NCBI GenBank assembly: GCA_003116975.1
Contig: BGKB01000512.1
Location: 62,001 to 126,000, forward strand
Reading direction: 5' to 3'
Length of the DNA stretch: 64,000 nt
From: Aurantiochytrium sp. KH105
Lineage: Eukaryota > Sar > Bigyra > Thraustochytrida > Thraustochytriidae
Each line of letters opens with the position of its first letter. The stretch's first letter is position 1. The translations under genes and the position numbers were made by a program. Below are positions 44,380 through 54,317 of the stretch, piece after piece. The notes under the pieces were generated by a model, which searched no databases, was not told the DNA's origin, and saw nothing but the letters and a program-made list of their open reading frames with translations.

Positions 44380-46362
44380 CTAGCAAATCAGACATCCACT
44401 TCGATCTTGTGCTGGCTGCCGGATAATGCGTTGGGAAAGACGCGAGGCCGTAGAGGCTGCCGATGATCGCCGTGAAGGGCGCTTGCCTGCCAGAGCACCG
44501 GGGTTGGAGGCCGCAAAAAAGTCCTGGATATCGCGATTGATTTTGCGCACGCACATACCAAAGACGGCATCGTAGATGGGGAGCGCGTTGGACGATTTGA
44601 CGCGGTCCAGGCCGTCAGGAAGGACGCTCATTTCGGCGCCAATGTCAACGTGCTCGCGAAAGACGGGAACAATGAGCATTTTGGGATTGGCGCACGCCAG
44701 GCGAAGCTCTTCAAGGCACCAATCGGTGACACCGTTGGCGTGATTCCTGGCCATGAGCGTTGCAGACGAGAGTTCGGAGGCCGGAGCCACCCCGCCGGAA
44801 GGCGCCGCCGTAAAGAGAGGCATAAGTACGCGGGAGCGCTTGACAGCACGATCAAGTTGGGCTCGAAAGTTGCCCGCACCAAGACCGTGGTCATCGCTGA
44901 CGTCGAGAAAGACAGTATAGCCGAATCGCTCGAGGTGCAAACGCAGACGATCCGCAAAGTCGAGCTGCGCACGGCGATACGAGATAAAAATGTCGTGGTC
45001 ATACTTGTTGGAGTCCGGTAAATGAAGGGCAAAGTCTTGAGGAAGGACGCGATTGGATGTGCCCTCGTCACTAGAAGCCATGTCGGGTGCAGGCGGAGCG
45101 TATTGCATGCCGGGCCGGACCGCTGACAGCGAGGGAGTCTGCAGGCCGCTCATGTAGGTTAAAAATTTGCGGAGATCTTTGACAGAGTAGCTTGTCCCGG
45201 TGGAACCCTTTTCAATACGCGCACCGGTCTGAGCCGCAAAGAAATCGTCTGGAGCGATTTCTGGCTTGGCGCTCTGGCCCTGAACGCCAACGGAGAAGAA
45301 GACGCGAGCTTGGGCGCCAGAGGGCAGCGTCAGGCAGGCTGTGATGATGTGGGAGCGCACAGCATCCTGCATGATGCTGGTTACGGCAAAAGAGACCATC
45401 GACTTTGTTCCTGTCCAAAGCAGGAGATTTTCGGGCTCTGCGCACTGAAAATAGTTTTGGTCAAAGTCGAGGTGAACGGGATAGCTCTGGTTGCGCTTAA
45501 GAAGGACCGGGCCGTGCATACCGACTTGGACGTTGCCGCCTGTGGCCCCGCTGGGGTCCATAGCGTCTGCGAAGGCCATCAATGTGAGAATAAAGGTCTC
45601 TTTGGGGGCAACTGCCTTGGCAGGGCCGTAGGCGTTCAAATAGGCAATATCGAGTTCATCTGCCGAGGAGATGCGAGCAATGGTGTCTGGGACCGTGGGA
45701 GGCGCTTCGCCGCCGCGCAGACGCAGTACGAGAGAAGCGTCGACACTTGATCCATTTTCGGAGACGAGTTGGTCATCAAGCACTTGCTGGCCGGCAATGA
45801 TAAGGCGCTGCTGGTCGGGAGGGATGCCCTCGCGATCAAAAATGCGTTCCTTGGCTTCACCCCAGGTTTCTCCTTGTAAGGTGTCGAGGTAGATAGTTTT
45901 GCCCGTCAGAGTCTTGACGGTCAAGGGGATGGTGGGCTGCGCCATTTTCTTTTTCATGGTTTTCTTGGTGCGTGGTTTTCTCCTTGTTGTAGAGGCTGCT
46001 GCTGCTACTGCTGCTGATGGTGGTGGTAGTTCGTTGTCATCGAACGCGAGAAGGTCTCCTTCAGCCCTTGCGAGCACGTCGTCACCATTCTCGTCGTCTT
46101 CTTCTGCATCCTCTTGGTCGTCGGCAAGGATAAGACGAACTTCAAAGATGAAAGGAAAATCAAAGAGGTCGGCAAGAGTACCCTCGTCATCGGCCGTGAA
46201 CTGCTTGCGCGAGGCAGACTTGCGAGTGCGCGCTTCGAGGGCAAGAATATCAAGGCCAGGTACCTCTTCGTCGACGAGCTCAAGCACGTCGGCTACGGCA
46301 AAAGTGGGATCAACGTCGAGCGCGAGGATGATATCGCCGGGGATGTCGACCAGCAGCAACAT
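44380..46362 (-). CDS. ubiquitin-like / ubiquitin / TIR fusion protein with C-terminal CaaX box
   Basis: 660 aa from the first ATG (MLLLVDIPGD). Residues 1-80 have a ubiquitin-like strand-helix pattern. An acidic then basic linker follows (KPRTKKTMKKKMAQ). Residues 145-218 are a true ubiquitin domain: VKTLTGKTIYL, EGIPPDQQRLIIAG and VLRLRGG, keeping K6, K11, K27, L43/I44 and the C-terminal GG, which is followed by EAPP. Positions of K29, K33, K48 and K63 are not Lys. Residues about 255-365 form an unassigned beta-rich domain. The TIR domain spans 454-600: DHDIFISYRRAQLDFADRL, FGYTVFLD, SRVLMPLFTA, TDWCLEEL (candidate catalytic E552), LIVPVF. The basic Ser-rich tail ends SGCLIC, a CaaX prenylation box. 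Role unknown; NAD-linked or scaffold signalling at a membrane is inferred. Confidence 0.9.
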   Translation of the reverse strand: MLLLVDIPGDIILALDVDPTFAVADVLELVDEEVPGLDILALEARTRKSASRKQFTADDEGTLADLFDFPFIFEVRLILADDQEDAEEDDENGDDVLARAEGDLLAFDDNELPPPSAAVAAAASTTRRKPRTKKTMKKKMAQPTIPLTVKTLTGKTIYLDTLQGETWGEAKERIFDREGIPPDQQRLIIAGQQVLDDQLVSENGSSVDASLVLRLRGGEAPPTVPDTIARISSADELDIAYLNAYGPAKAVAPKETFILTLMAFADAMDPSGATGGNVQVGMHGPVLLKRNQSYPVHLDFDQNYFQCAEPENLLLWTGTKSMVSFAVTSIMQDAVRSHIITACLTLPSGAQARVFFSVGVQGQSAKPEIAPDDFFAAQTGARIEKGSTGTSYSVKDLRKFLTYMSGLQTPSLSAVRPGMQYAPPAPDMASSDEGTSNRVLPQDFALHLPDSNKYDHDIFISYRRAQLDFADRLRLHLERFGYTVFLDVSDDHGLGAGNFRAQLDRAVKRSRVLMPLFTAAPSGGVAPASELSSATLMARNHANGVTDWCLEELRLACANPKMLIVPVFREHVDIGAEMSVLPDGLDRVKSSNALPIYDAVFGMCVRKINRDIQDFFAASNPGALAGKRPSRRSSAASTASRLSQRIIRQPAQDRSGCLIC

Positions 46363-48107
46363 CGTTCGTGCTCGCGTTCCACCGTCCGTCCGGTTCGTCC
46401 GTCCGGGTTGCTCGTCTGCACTCGCCCACGTCACTCGCGTCCGTTCGCGTTTGGTTCTGAAGAGCTTTTGCTACTTTCCGCACACACCCTCCTTTTCCCA
46501 GCACAAGCTGGCTGGCTGCTGCAGCTGGCTGCTCGAATGCGGAGCTGAGCTGGCCGGCGCGTGCCGCAGCGTGTGCACACCTTTTTGCACAACACATTTT
46601 AGTATCCCCGCTCGCCGCACACCCGCAGCATGCGGGGACCCCGAGGCTCTGCTCGCTGCTTCGCGATCGCCATCGCCGTCGCTCGCTCCTTGGTGCAGCT
46701 GCTCCGAAAAAACAATCTCGATCGATGAGCGTTGGTTGAATGCACAATGGTCGGCCTGGCCTGGTCGCGACCAACTGCCACCACGTCCAGTCCAGTTCTG
46801 AGTCGCGGGGACGGCAGGATTCCAGCCACGCAAAAGCCGTGACAAAAGCTACGAGGCCTACTCAAGAGTCTCTCGGGCCACGCATGATCCAGCCAGTCCA
46901 GGCCGCTCTTTTTCCGCCCGCCACCTGCCAGCCGTGGCAGGTGCCACGGGCGGCGAGTACGGCCGCCCGTGGCCAGCCCGGCGAACAAACAGCAGAGCGC
47001 GCACCAGCATCAAGCAAGGCGAGCGAGGTCCGGCCAGCAGTAGCCAGCAAGGCTGATGGCAACTAGTAAGATGTGGAAGCAGACTACGTGCTACTATAAT
47101 ATATGTACCTATACCTACCACGCCTGGCAAGACCAGAGTGCGAGCGTGTCCTGTCCTCGAGGCAGGGCCGGCCGCTCGATCTAGTTTCCGTCAAGGAGGG
47201 ACAACAGAGAGGGCACGCGCCCGCGGACGCACGCCGCCGTGGCCATGCCACTACTGGCGCGGCCTCAAAGCTCGCGATCCCCCCCTCCCCTTCCTCCCCC
47301 GGCGTGGCGCGCAGCTGCCATCGAGGGACGGCGACGGCGACTCGTTGACGCGCCGCGACGCGCCGCGACGTCGTCACGGTAGCAGCTGCAGCGAGCAAGC
47401 TGCACCAGGCTGCGGACGCGTGCCTCTGCCTGGTCGCTGTCGCGAGTTCGAGTTGGTTGGCGGCGTCTGGCAGGCAACCAGCCAGCTGCCACTGCAGGCA
47501 GAGCGCGAGAAAGATAGAAAGTTAGTTGGACCAAGTTGGAGGCAAAGGGAGCCTCGCCTCGCCTCGCCTTGGCAGTTCGCAGCCGTGCCGAGTCCGCGGC
47601 CCTGTCCCCGCCACCACTGACGGCAGTGGCAGTGACAGTGGCAGTGGTGGCACGAGTTTCGAGTGGTGGTCGTCCACCAGCCAGAGTCTGCTTCTCTGGC
47701 TAGTGGGACTGGCAGGCAGGCTGTCCTGATGGCTTCGGACAGCGGCGGCACTTACTGCACGCATGGCTGCTGCTGGTTGTGCTGCTGGCTGGCTGTGCTG
47801 CAGGCTGGCTGCTGCAGCTGCCATGGCTGCTGGCGATGGTTTGGTTCGAGTTGTCCACCATGACGGGCCGCCGAACACGACCGACCTTGCATCGATTTGA
47901 AGCTTTTCAAATCTTCGTTCGCAGCGGCCAGTACAGGCAGCTAGCTCAGTGCGTGTCCGTGATCGCGGCCGCGGCGGTCTGATTGCCTGTGCTCGCTCTG
48001 GCTGCTGCCACTGTTGCCAGCTGCTGCTGTTGGCGACCACCACTGCCAAGTCAGCTGGCTGGCTGTCCGGCTGGCGGGCTGGCTGGCGGGCTGGCTAGCG
48101 GCCATGG

Positions 48108-48130
48108 CTAGCTAGCTAGCTAGCTAGCTC
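48108..48130. repeat. TAGC tetranucleotide array
   Basis: About six copies of self-complementary TAGC, as at 36044-36070. Confidence 0.8.
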
Positions 48131-48966
48131 TAGCTGTCTGTGGCGTTCGCATTTTGGCTTCCTGGCGCGTTGCCATCCCGCTCCACTTGCTTCCTTCGCT
48201 GCTCCCTCTCGCGCTGCTCCGGTCCATCTTGGCAACTGCAAGCAAGCAAGCAAGCAAGCAAGCGAGCGCGCTTCATCGGTCGTCCATCATCATTGTTGTC
48301 GTCGTCGTCATCGTCGCCCTCCTCGCGCTCCGCCTCGATTCAAATCGCAGCTCGCGCTGGCTCGCTCGCTCGCACTGCACTCGCTGCGCATCGCATCGCA
48401 GGCCGCAGGCCGCAGAGCAGCTGCTCGTCACCCTGCGCCGCGCCGCCGCGCTGCGCCTCGCGTTCGGTCTGCGGGTCGTCATCGATGGCGGGCGTCCTGC
48501 TCGCCGTCCGTCATGTGATTCTGTCTCCATGGTCTGTCTGTCTGTCTGTCTGTCTATCTCTCTCTGGCTAGCGCCGCCACCGAAGATTCTGGCGCACTTG
48601 CGGCTCATTCGTTCACAGTGGATCCGCGCTTCGGCCAGTCGATCTCTCGCGCGCTCCAAGTGTGCAAAGACAGCGGCCAAGGGAGGAAGCGCCCTCCCCC
48701 GCGGTTAGGCTGGGTCGCCTCGTTCGGTAGTTAGGCTGCTTCCGGCAGCGGCCGGTAGTTACCTTCCTTCCCTCGCGCCTCCCCGGCCGCCCGCCAGGCC
48801 GGCTCGCTGCGCACGGGACCGCGCTGCTGGCCGCAGCCTAGCGCTCGGGCGGGCGGAAGGAGAGGAGGGAAGGAGGGAGGCCGCGGGGGCGGGTGTGCGC
48901 GGCGGGCCGCGCAAAGAGTGCGGCCACGCCGAGGAAAGTTTGCTTGTCTCTGCGAGCGAGGACACC

Positions 48967-49039
48967 GTGAGCCAAAAGAAAACTTTCTTTTTTCATTTTT
49001 CATTTTTATTTCTATTTCCCATGTTCATTGCTGTTGCAG
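48967..49039 (+). other. candidate spliceosomal intron in untranslated or non-coding transcript
   Basis: It begins GTGAGC and contains a long pyrimidine-rich stretch (TTTCTTTTTTCATTTTTCAT and onward). It ends TTGCTGTTGCAG, 73 bases in all. The composition contrasts sharply with the GC-rich flanks. No adjoining coding exon is recognised; it could lie in the long 5' leader of the MYB gene. Confidence 0.4.
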
Positions 49040-49284
49040 CGCAGCTGTCTGTCTGGCTACGGCTGCGCCCTCGCTGAGCCTGCCTGCCTGCCGGACGGCC
49101 GTGCGCGGGAGGCGGGCGCGGCGCGGCTCGGGCCCGCGCGCCGGGCTGGCCGTCTGGTCTGGCCATGTGTCGTCAGTCAGTCAGTTAGTCTGTCAGTCAG
49201 TCAGGCTGTCAGTCTGTGAGCCTGTCTGTCCGTGTGCGCGCTCGGCTTCCTCCTGCTGGCTGCAGCCTTTTGGACAGACAGACA

Positions 49285-49291
49285 GAGAGAC

Positions 49292-49322
<31 letters not shown>

Positions 49323-49345
49323 AGAAAGAAAGAAAGAAAGAAAGG
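49285..49345 (+). repeat. GAAA tetranucleotide microsatellite
   Basis: Near-continuous GAAA units with one interruption, preceded by a GACA run. Confidence 0.85.
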
Positions 49346-49407
49346 CAGGAAGCAGGGAGGGGACACGCGCGGGTGGTCAGCCTGGGCGCGGGGCGGGGAG
49401 GAGTCGG

Positions 49408-49554
49408 CCGCGCGCACAGTGACTTATGCGCGCATTCCGCACTTGCGGCGCGCGCGCGAACCCGAACAAAGGCGGCGCGCGCGGGCCGCGCGGCGTACAC
49501 TGGCGCAAAGCGCGCCGCAAGTGCGGAATGGCGCATAGGCCACTGTGCGGCCGC
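49408..49554. repeat. large imperfect inverted repeat (hairpin)
   Basis: The left arm about 49408-49453 pairs with the right arm about 49510-49554. The core ATTCCGCACTTGCGGCGCGC is exactly complementary to its partner, and the outer CACAGTG parts also pair, with a few mismatches and a small indel. The loop is about 56 bases and GC-rich. Confidence 0.8.
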
Positions 49555-50267
49555 GGCGGCACAGTGGGAGACAGCCGGACGGCCAGACAGCCAGACAGAC
49601 ACAGGCGCAGAGAGAGAGAGACAGAGAGACAGACTCCTATAGCCAGCCGGCCGGCCCGACCCGCGCGAGCCCGAGCGAGACGGCGGCCGCGGCCGCGCCC
49701 CGCCGCAGGCGGGCGGGAGGGAGCGAGCGAGGACGCGGGCGGACGCGCAGGCGCGCGAGCAGCAGCGCCGCGCGCAGCGAGCGCGCGCGCGCGCGCAGCG
49801 CCGCAGGCCGCGCCCCCGCGGGAAGCGCGGGCGGGATTCGAACGAGCCCCTGCTTAGTTAGCTGCAGCTAGCGGGCGAGCGACGCCGCCCTGCTCCGCTC
49901 TGCTTAGGCCAAGCCCGCTTGCTTGGCTTGCTCCGCTCGCTCTGCTCGGGCAGGCTTGGCGACTTTCGCGCGGGGCTTCTCGCGACGCGACGCGACGCGA
50001 CGCGACGCCTCGGCGCGGACGGACGCGTTGGGATCGTCGTCGATTGATTGAAGGCGAGGAGGAAGCAGGCCCGCTAGAGAGAAAGAAGGAGAGGAAGGAA
50101 GGACGCAGCGAACCAGCTAGCCAGCTTGCCACCTTCGCAGGCAGAAACAGACAGCAAGACAGACAGATCAGATCATACAGAGCCGCGCGGACGGGGAGAC
50201 GAGCAAGCCGGCCTGCTGCTTGGAGCGAGCGGAGCGGCAGCAGCCGCGCAGACGAGACAGGTCGCCA

Positions 50268-50614
50268 ATGGACCTGCCCGGCGTCGACGCCCGGCCCCAG
50301 ATGCTGCCGGAGCTCAACGTGAGCAACATGCACGAGCTGTCGGCGCGCCTCGCAGCAGCGGTTGCCGCCGCCAAGCGCTCCGAGACGGCCTACCCTGCGA
50401 GCGGCACCGCCAACGCCAACAGCAACAGCAGCAACGGCAACGATGATCCCGTTCCCGGCAATCTGTCTCGCGGTGGCGCGAGCCCAGATCCGGACAAGAC
50501 CAACACCAGCAATGAGTTCAACATCGGCATGGACTGGCGGAGAGACATTGCGGCCTCCAGCACCCCGGAAATGCTCCTCAAGTCGCTTCGACAGCGCCTC
50601 GATCAGCAGCAACA

Positions 50615-50645
<31 letters not shown>

Positions 50646-53609
50646 CAACAGCAACGCGCAGGTGGACCGAGAGTGACCAATGCAGGCCTCTTTGAACTGG
50701 CGCAAGCGTCGCAACAAGACCAACAACATCACCCACAGCTCTTGCAGCAACTGCAACTACACCAACAACAGCACCAGCGCCCTCGACTTTCGCTCTCGCT
50801 CGGTCCTGCTCTCGACATGAGCGCGCGCTCTTCGCCGTCGAATTCGAGCACCTCAAGCACTTCGAGCATGAACGACGGAGGCGCATCCCCCAGCGGAGCG
50901 CAGGCTTCTGCACTGCGGCCCGGCAGCCCCATGGACGGCCTCGCCGAAACCGCAGTCGCTCTGGCCGGCTCACAGCAGTCGCCTTCGGATGCCCTCGGAC
51001 GTCTCTCCATGTTTCCCAACTTTGCCCTTCTCGCAGGCGCCTCGACGGCGGCCTCGCTCGCGTCATCGTCCAGCTCCATGATGTCTCCCAACCAGGGAAT
51101 GTCTACGTCCACGCAAGCAGATCGAAACACGAATAATGCTGCATCCGGACCCATGTTTTCTCTGAGCACATACTCGTCTGCCGAAAGCACAACATCCAGT
51201 GTGGCAAGCCACGCGCATCCTCAGCGCCAACCTCTCCAGCACAATGATAGCGCGGGAAGCAGCAACAACAATGCACAAAGCCTGGCCACAGTTGCCGCAG
51301 CGGCTGCTGCCGCCGCTGCCGCAGCCGCAGCTCGCCCGTCTGCCCTCAACGACGCAGACGGTGATGTCGACATGGACGGCAGCGCGTCAATACAGCAAAA
51401 CGACGTGCCATCCTCGGCCATGTCCACAAGCGGAGACGCCAACACGAGTGACGAGCCCGAGGTCGACGCTTCGGTGCTTGTATCCACGCTAAGCCGAAAC
51501 CAAAGCGCTCCCTCGGAATCCTTGCCCGAGCGCTCCTCGTCTGCTTCGCTCGCCACGCTCGAGACCTCGGCAAAACAAGGCGCCACGGGCGAAGTTCCGG
51601 CGGCCCAGCAGCCATCATCAGATATGGCTGTTGACGGGAAGGAACATGGAGCAGCTCAAGAAGGAGGACTCAAGATGCAGCAGCAGCTCAAGGTAGAGCA
51701 ACAAGATGAACAAGTGCCCGTGCCTGCTGTGTCGCACACCGCGGTTCCGCCCCCTGCCCCCCACAGTACCAGCACGAACAGTACGAGCACCAAGTCCTCG
51801 TCGGGCGGCAAGTCTCGGCAGTTCAGTGGCTTGTCCTCGTTTGTCTTGGGTTTAACGCCGGCCTCTCTTGCCAAAACGACCAGCCGCATGCTCGGCGGGG
51901 GGCGCCGCAAGTCGTCAGACCATGGCGCGGCTGCAGCAGCGGCTGCGGCGAATGCAGCACACGAGGCGGCCGCAACTGGATCGCAGGACGGGTCCGGGTC
52001 GTCGCTCACTTCCGCGTCCGGAAACGGACAAGGCGCGGGGACGGCGACCGGCGCGTCGGCGCTCAAAGCATCACGCCGAAGTCGCAGTACTAATGCAAGC
52101 TCACGAAGGTGGACTGAGGAGGAGGACGAGCGTCTTCGGCTCGCGGTGGCCCAATTCGGAGACAAGAGCTGGAAAGAAATCGCGGCTGTCGTTGGCACGC
52201 GCAACAATGTACAATGTCTGCAACGCTGGCGCAAGTCTCTCAAGCCGGGGCTCAAGAAGGGACTCTGGCGGCCCGAAGAGGACGAGCTCCTGCGCCAAAA
52301 GGTCAAGGAAAAGCAAGAGGACCCCTCGCTCAATTGGACATGGGTGTCCAAGTCCATCGAAGGACGCAATGCCAAGCAATGCAGAGAGCGATGGCAAAAC
52401 TTTCTTGACGATACCATCAAGCGCGGCAACTGGACCGAGGAAGAGGATAAAGAGCTCGAACGTCTCCATCGCGAGCTTGGCGGACGCTGGGCTAAAATTG
52501 CGCGCGCCATGCCTGGACGCACAGAAAACAGTGTCAAGGTGCGCTATCAGTCGCTCAAGCGTCTGCGCGAGCGCGAGTCAAATCCAGACGCCGACAATCT
52601 CTCGGTCACCACAAATGAGGACGACAATAGCAGCACCAGATCGCAACGGACGGCTTCCACGACAAAGGCCAAGAAGAAGGGCGCCAAGCGACCGAGCGGT
52701 GTCCCTGCGGACATGGAAGGTATGGTGGGCGCGGCGCGCGCTGATCATTCTCCGGGTTGGAGCTTTGTCTCCAAGTTCAAGAAGCGCAAGTCCGCCTCCT
52801 TGCCCATGGCAGCAATGCAGCAGCAGCAGCAGCAGTCTGCAGCATCTAGCGGTGGCCAGGATCCCGTCTTTGGTCGGTCGACATCGTCTTCAAGTGTGTC
52901 AAGCACCGCGTCATCGTCTACAGGCTCGGTGGCGGCCTCTTCCTCCGACACGCAGAGTCCCACACGCGGCAAGACTTCTTCGCCGGCTTCGTCCGCTGCG
53001 ACCATGCCTTTTCGTGAGCTCAAGAGAAAGATTGCCCGCAAGTCTGCCCCGCCTTCGCTGGTGAATGCCTTTCAGGCGATCACACAGTATCATATCTCCC
53101 CTTTTACTCACCAACGTTCCTTGGGAAATATGGCGCCGGGCTCTTTGTTTCCAGCTTCCTCGCCGTCTTCGTTTTCCTCCGTTTCGCTCGCCTCCTCTAC
53201 GGCAGCTTCGCCCCATCACCCGCAGCATGCTGTGCCGGACCGGTCCATGCGTCCTTCATCGTCGCCTTCTCCTGCTTCCGCGTCTGTGGGCGGCATGGGC
53301 GTGCCCCAATTTGGCTCTCCCAATGCATCGCAGCAGCAGCAGCAGCAACATCATCAACAACAACACCGAGATGCTGCCGTAAGTGCGGCGCTCACGCTCG
53401 CTGCGGCTACTGCCGCGGCGACACCCACATCTCCTCTCGAGACCTCTGGCGCTCGTGACTTTTCGGTGGGTTCTATTTCGACGGAGACGGCAGCTCCGCC
53501 TTCCTCCTCCTCGTCGTCGTCATTGTCATCGCCTGGGCCCTTGCCGAGATCCCATTCGTTCCCGTCTATGCAGACGCTGACGCACTCGCTCGGCTACCTT
53601 GGCCCCCAA

Positions 53610-53686
<77 letters not shown>

Positions 53687-53828
53687 GTCTCAATCGGGCA
53701 TGAGCAGCCCTGGGGCTAGCGCCCCATTTGGGTTTTCTGACGCCATGTCTCACCAGCCGCAGTCGGCTTCCTTTCAGTTCCTGCATCAACAACTCTTGCA
53801 GCAGCAGCAGCAGCAGCAGCAGCGATAG
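50268..53828 (+). CDS. three-repeat (R1R2R3) MYB transcription factor with polyQ tracts
   Basis: 1186 aa from ATG 50268 (MDLPGVDARPQ). The DNA-binding domain is at about 612-768. R1 is RRWTEEEDERLRLAV with KSWKEIAAVVGTRN. R2 is GLWRPEEDELLRQKV with NWTWVSKSIEGRNAKQCRERW. R3 is GNWTEEEDKELERLH with RWAKIARAMPGRTENSVKVRY. The tryptophan spacing is that of animal c-Myb and plant MYB3R proteins, which control G2/M genes. Flanks are low-complexity activator-like regions: a mixed CAG/CAA polyQ near 115-130, Ala and Ser runs, a CAG24 polyQ near 1116-1139 and a final Q run at the C-terminus. A basic KKRKS after the MYB repeats may be a nuclear signal. No intron. Confidence 0.93.
53613..53684 (+). repeat. 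pure CAG24 tract encoding polyglutamine in MYB gene
   Basis: Twenty-four uninterrupted CAG codons. A further CAG tract encodes the last residues before the stop (53799-53823). Confidence 0.95.
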
Positions 53829-54317
53829 CAGTAGCCATAGTAATTTGTTCACGTTTGTTGGTTGTGCAATCTCTCCTTCTTGCTCTTCTGCTCCTTCTAT
53901 TTCTTCTTCTTCTTCTTCTCGTCGCTCTTCGTTCGATCTTGTGGAAACGGGCAACTTGCACACGATCGACAACGTGCACATGATCGACGACATGCGCATA
54001 GACACCTCCTTCCCTCCCTCCCTCCCTCCCTCCCTCCCCCGACCACGCGTACCTCGAACACCTACTTCTACTAGGAACCCTGGCCCCCTCGGTCAGCCCG
54101 GCGTTCCCGACGCGCTGCGCGGGTCGCCGCCCTCGCTGCAGACAGACAGAGAGGCAGGCAGACGGACGGACGCGCTGCGCCGCTGCCCGCGCGGACGGCC
54201 GGGCCGGCGGGCGCGAGACGAGGGCGCGCCGCGCAGACGCGCAGGCGCGAGCCCCGCGGCGCGAGGCACGGGTCCGGCTCGAGGGCAGCTCGATCGAGGA
54301 TAGAGGTAGATAGATCG
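53829..54317. other. intergenic, MYB 3' end to EEP gene
   Basis: 489 bp with TTCTTCTTC (about 53898-53920), CTCCCTCC (54010-54038), and GACA/GGCAGGCA repeats near 54140-54165. No gene. Confidence 0.4.

Larger units (their letters stand above)
46363..50267. other. 3.9 kb divergent gene-free block between TIR fusion and MYB genes
   Basis: I find no acceptable protein gene. Contents: CAGCTGGCTGG words (46509-46560), GGCAGTG repeats (47620-47652), CTGCTGG repeats (47765-47830), GGCTGGCGGGCT repeats and a TAGC array (48050-48130), AAGC repeats (48239-48263), CTGT tetramers (48535-48556), a candidate intron 48967-49039, GTCA/CTGT tetramers (49155-49230), a GAAA array (about 49285-49345), a large inverted repeat (49408-49554), and very GC-rich DNA with GC dinucleotide runs (49780-49800). 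The block is probably promoter and long leader of the MYB gene, possibly with a non-coding transcript. Confidence 0.5.

Noticed and set aside
49155-49230. Regular GTCA/CTGT units resembling a CRISPR-like array
   Set aside because: Simple tetranucleotide repeat without unique spacers, in a eukaryotic genome.
49836-49856. GGATTCGAACGAGC looks like a reverse-strand tRNA T-loop
   Set aside because: The five-base T-stem does not pair and no acceptor, D or anticodon arm can be drawn around it.
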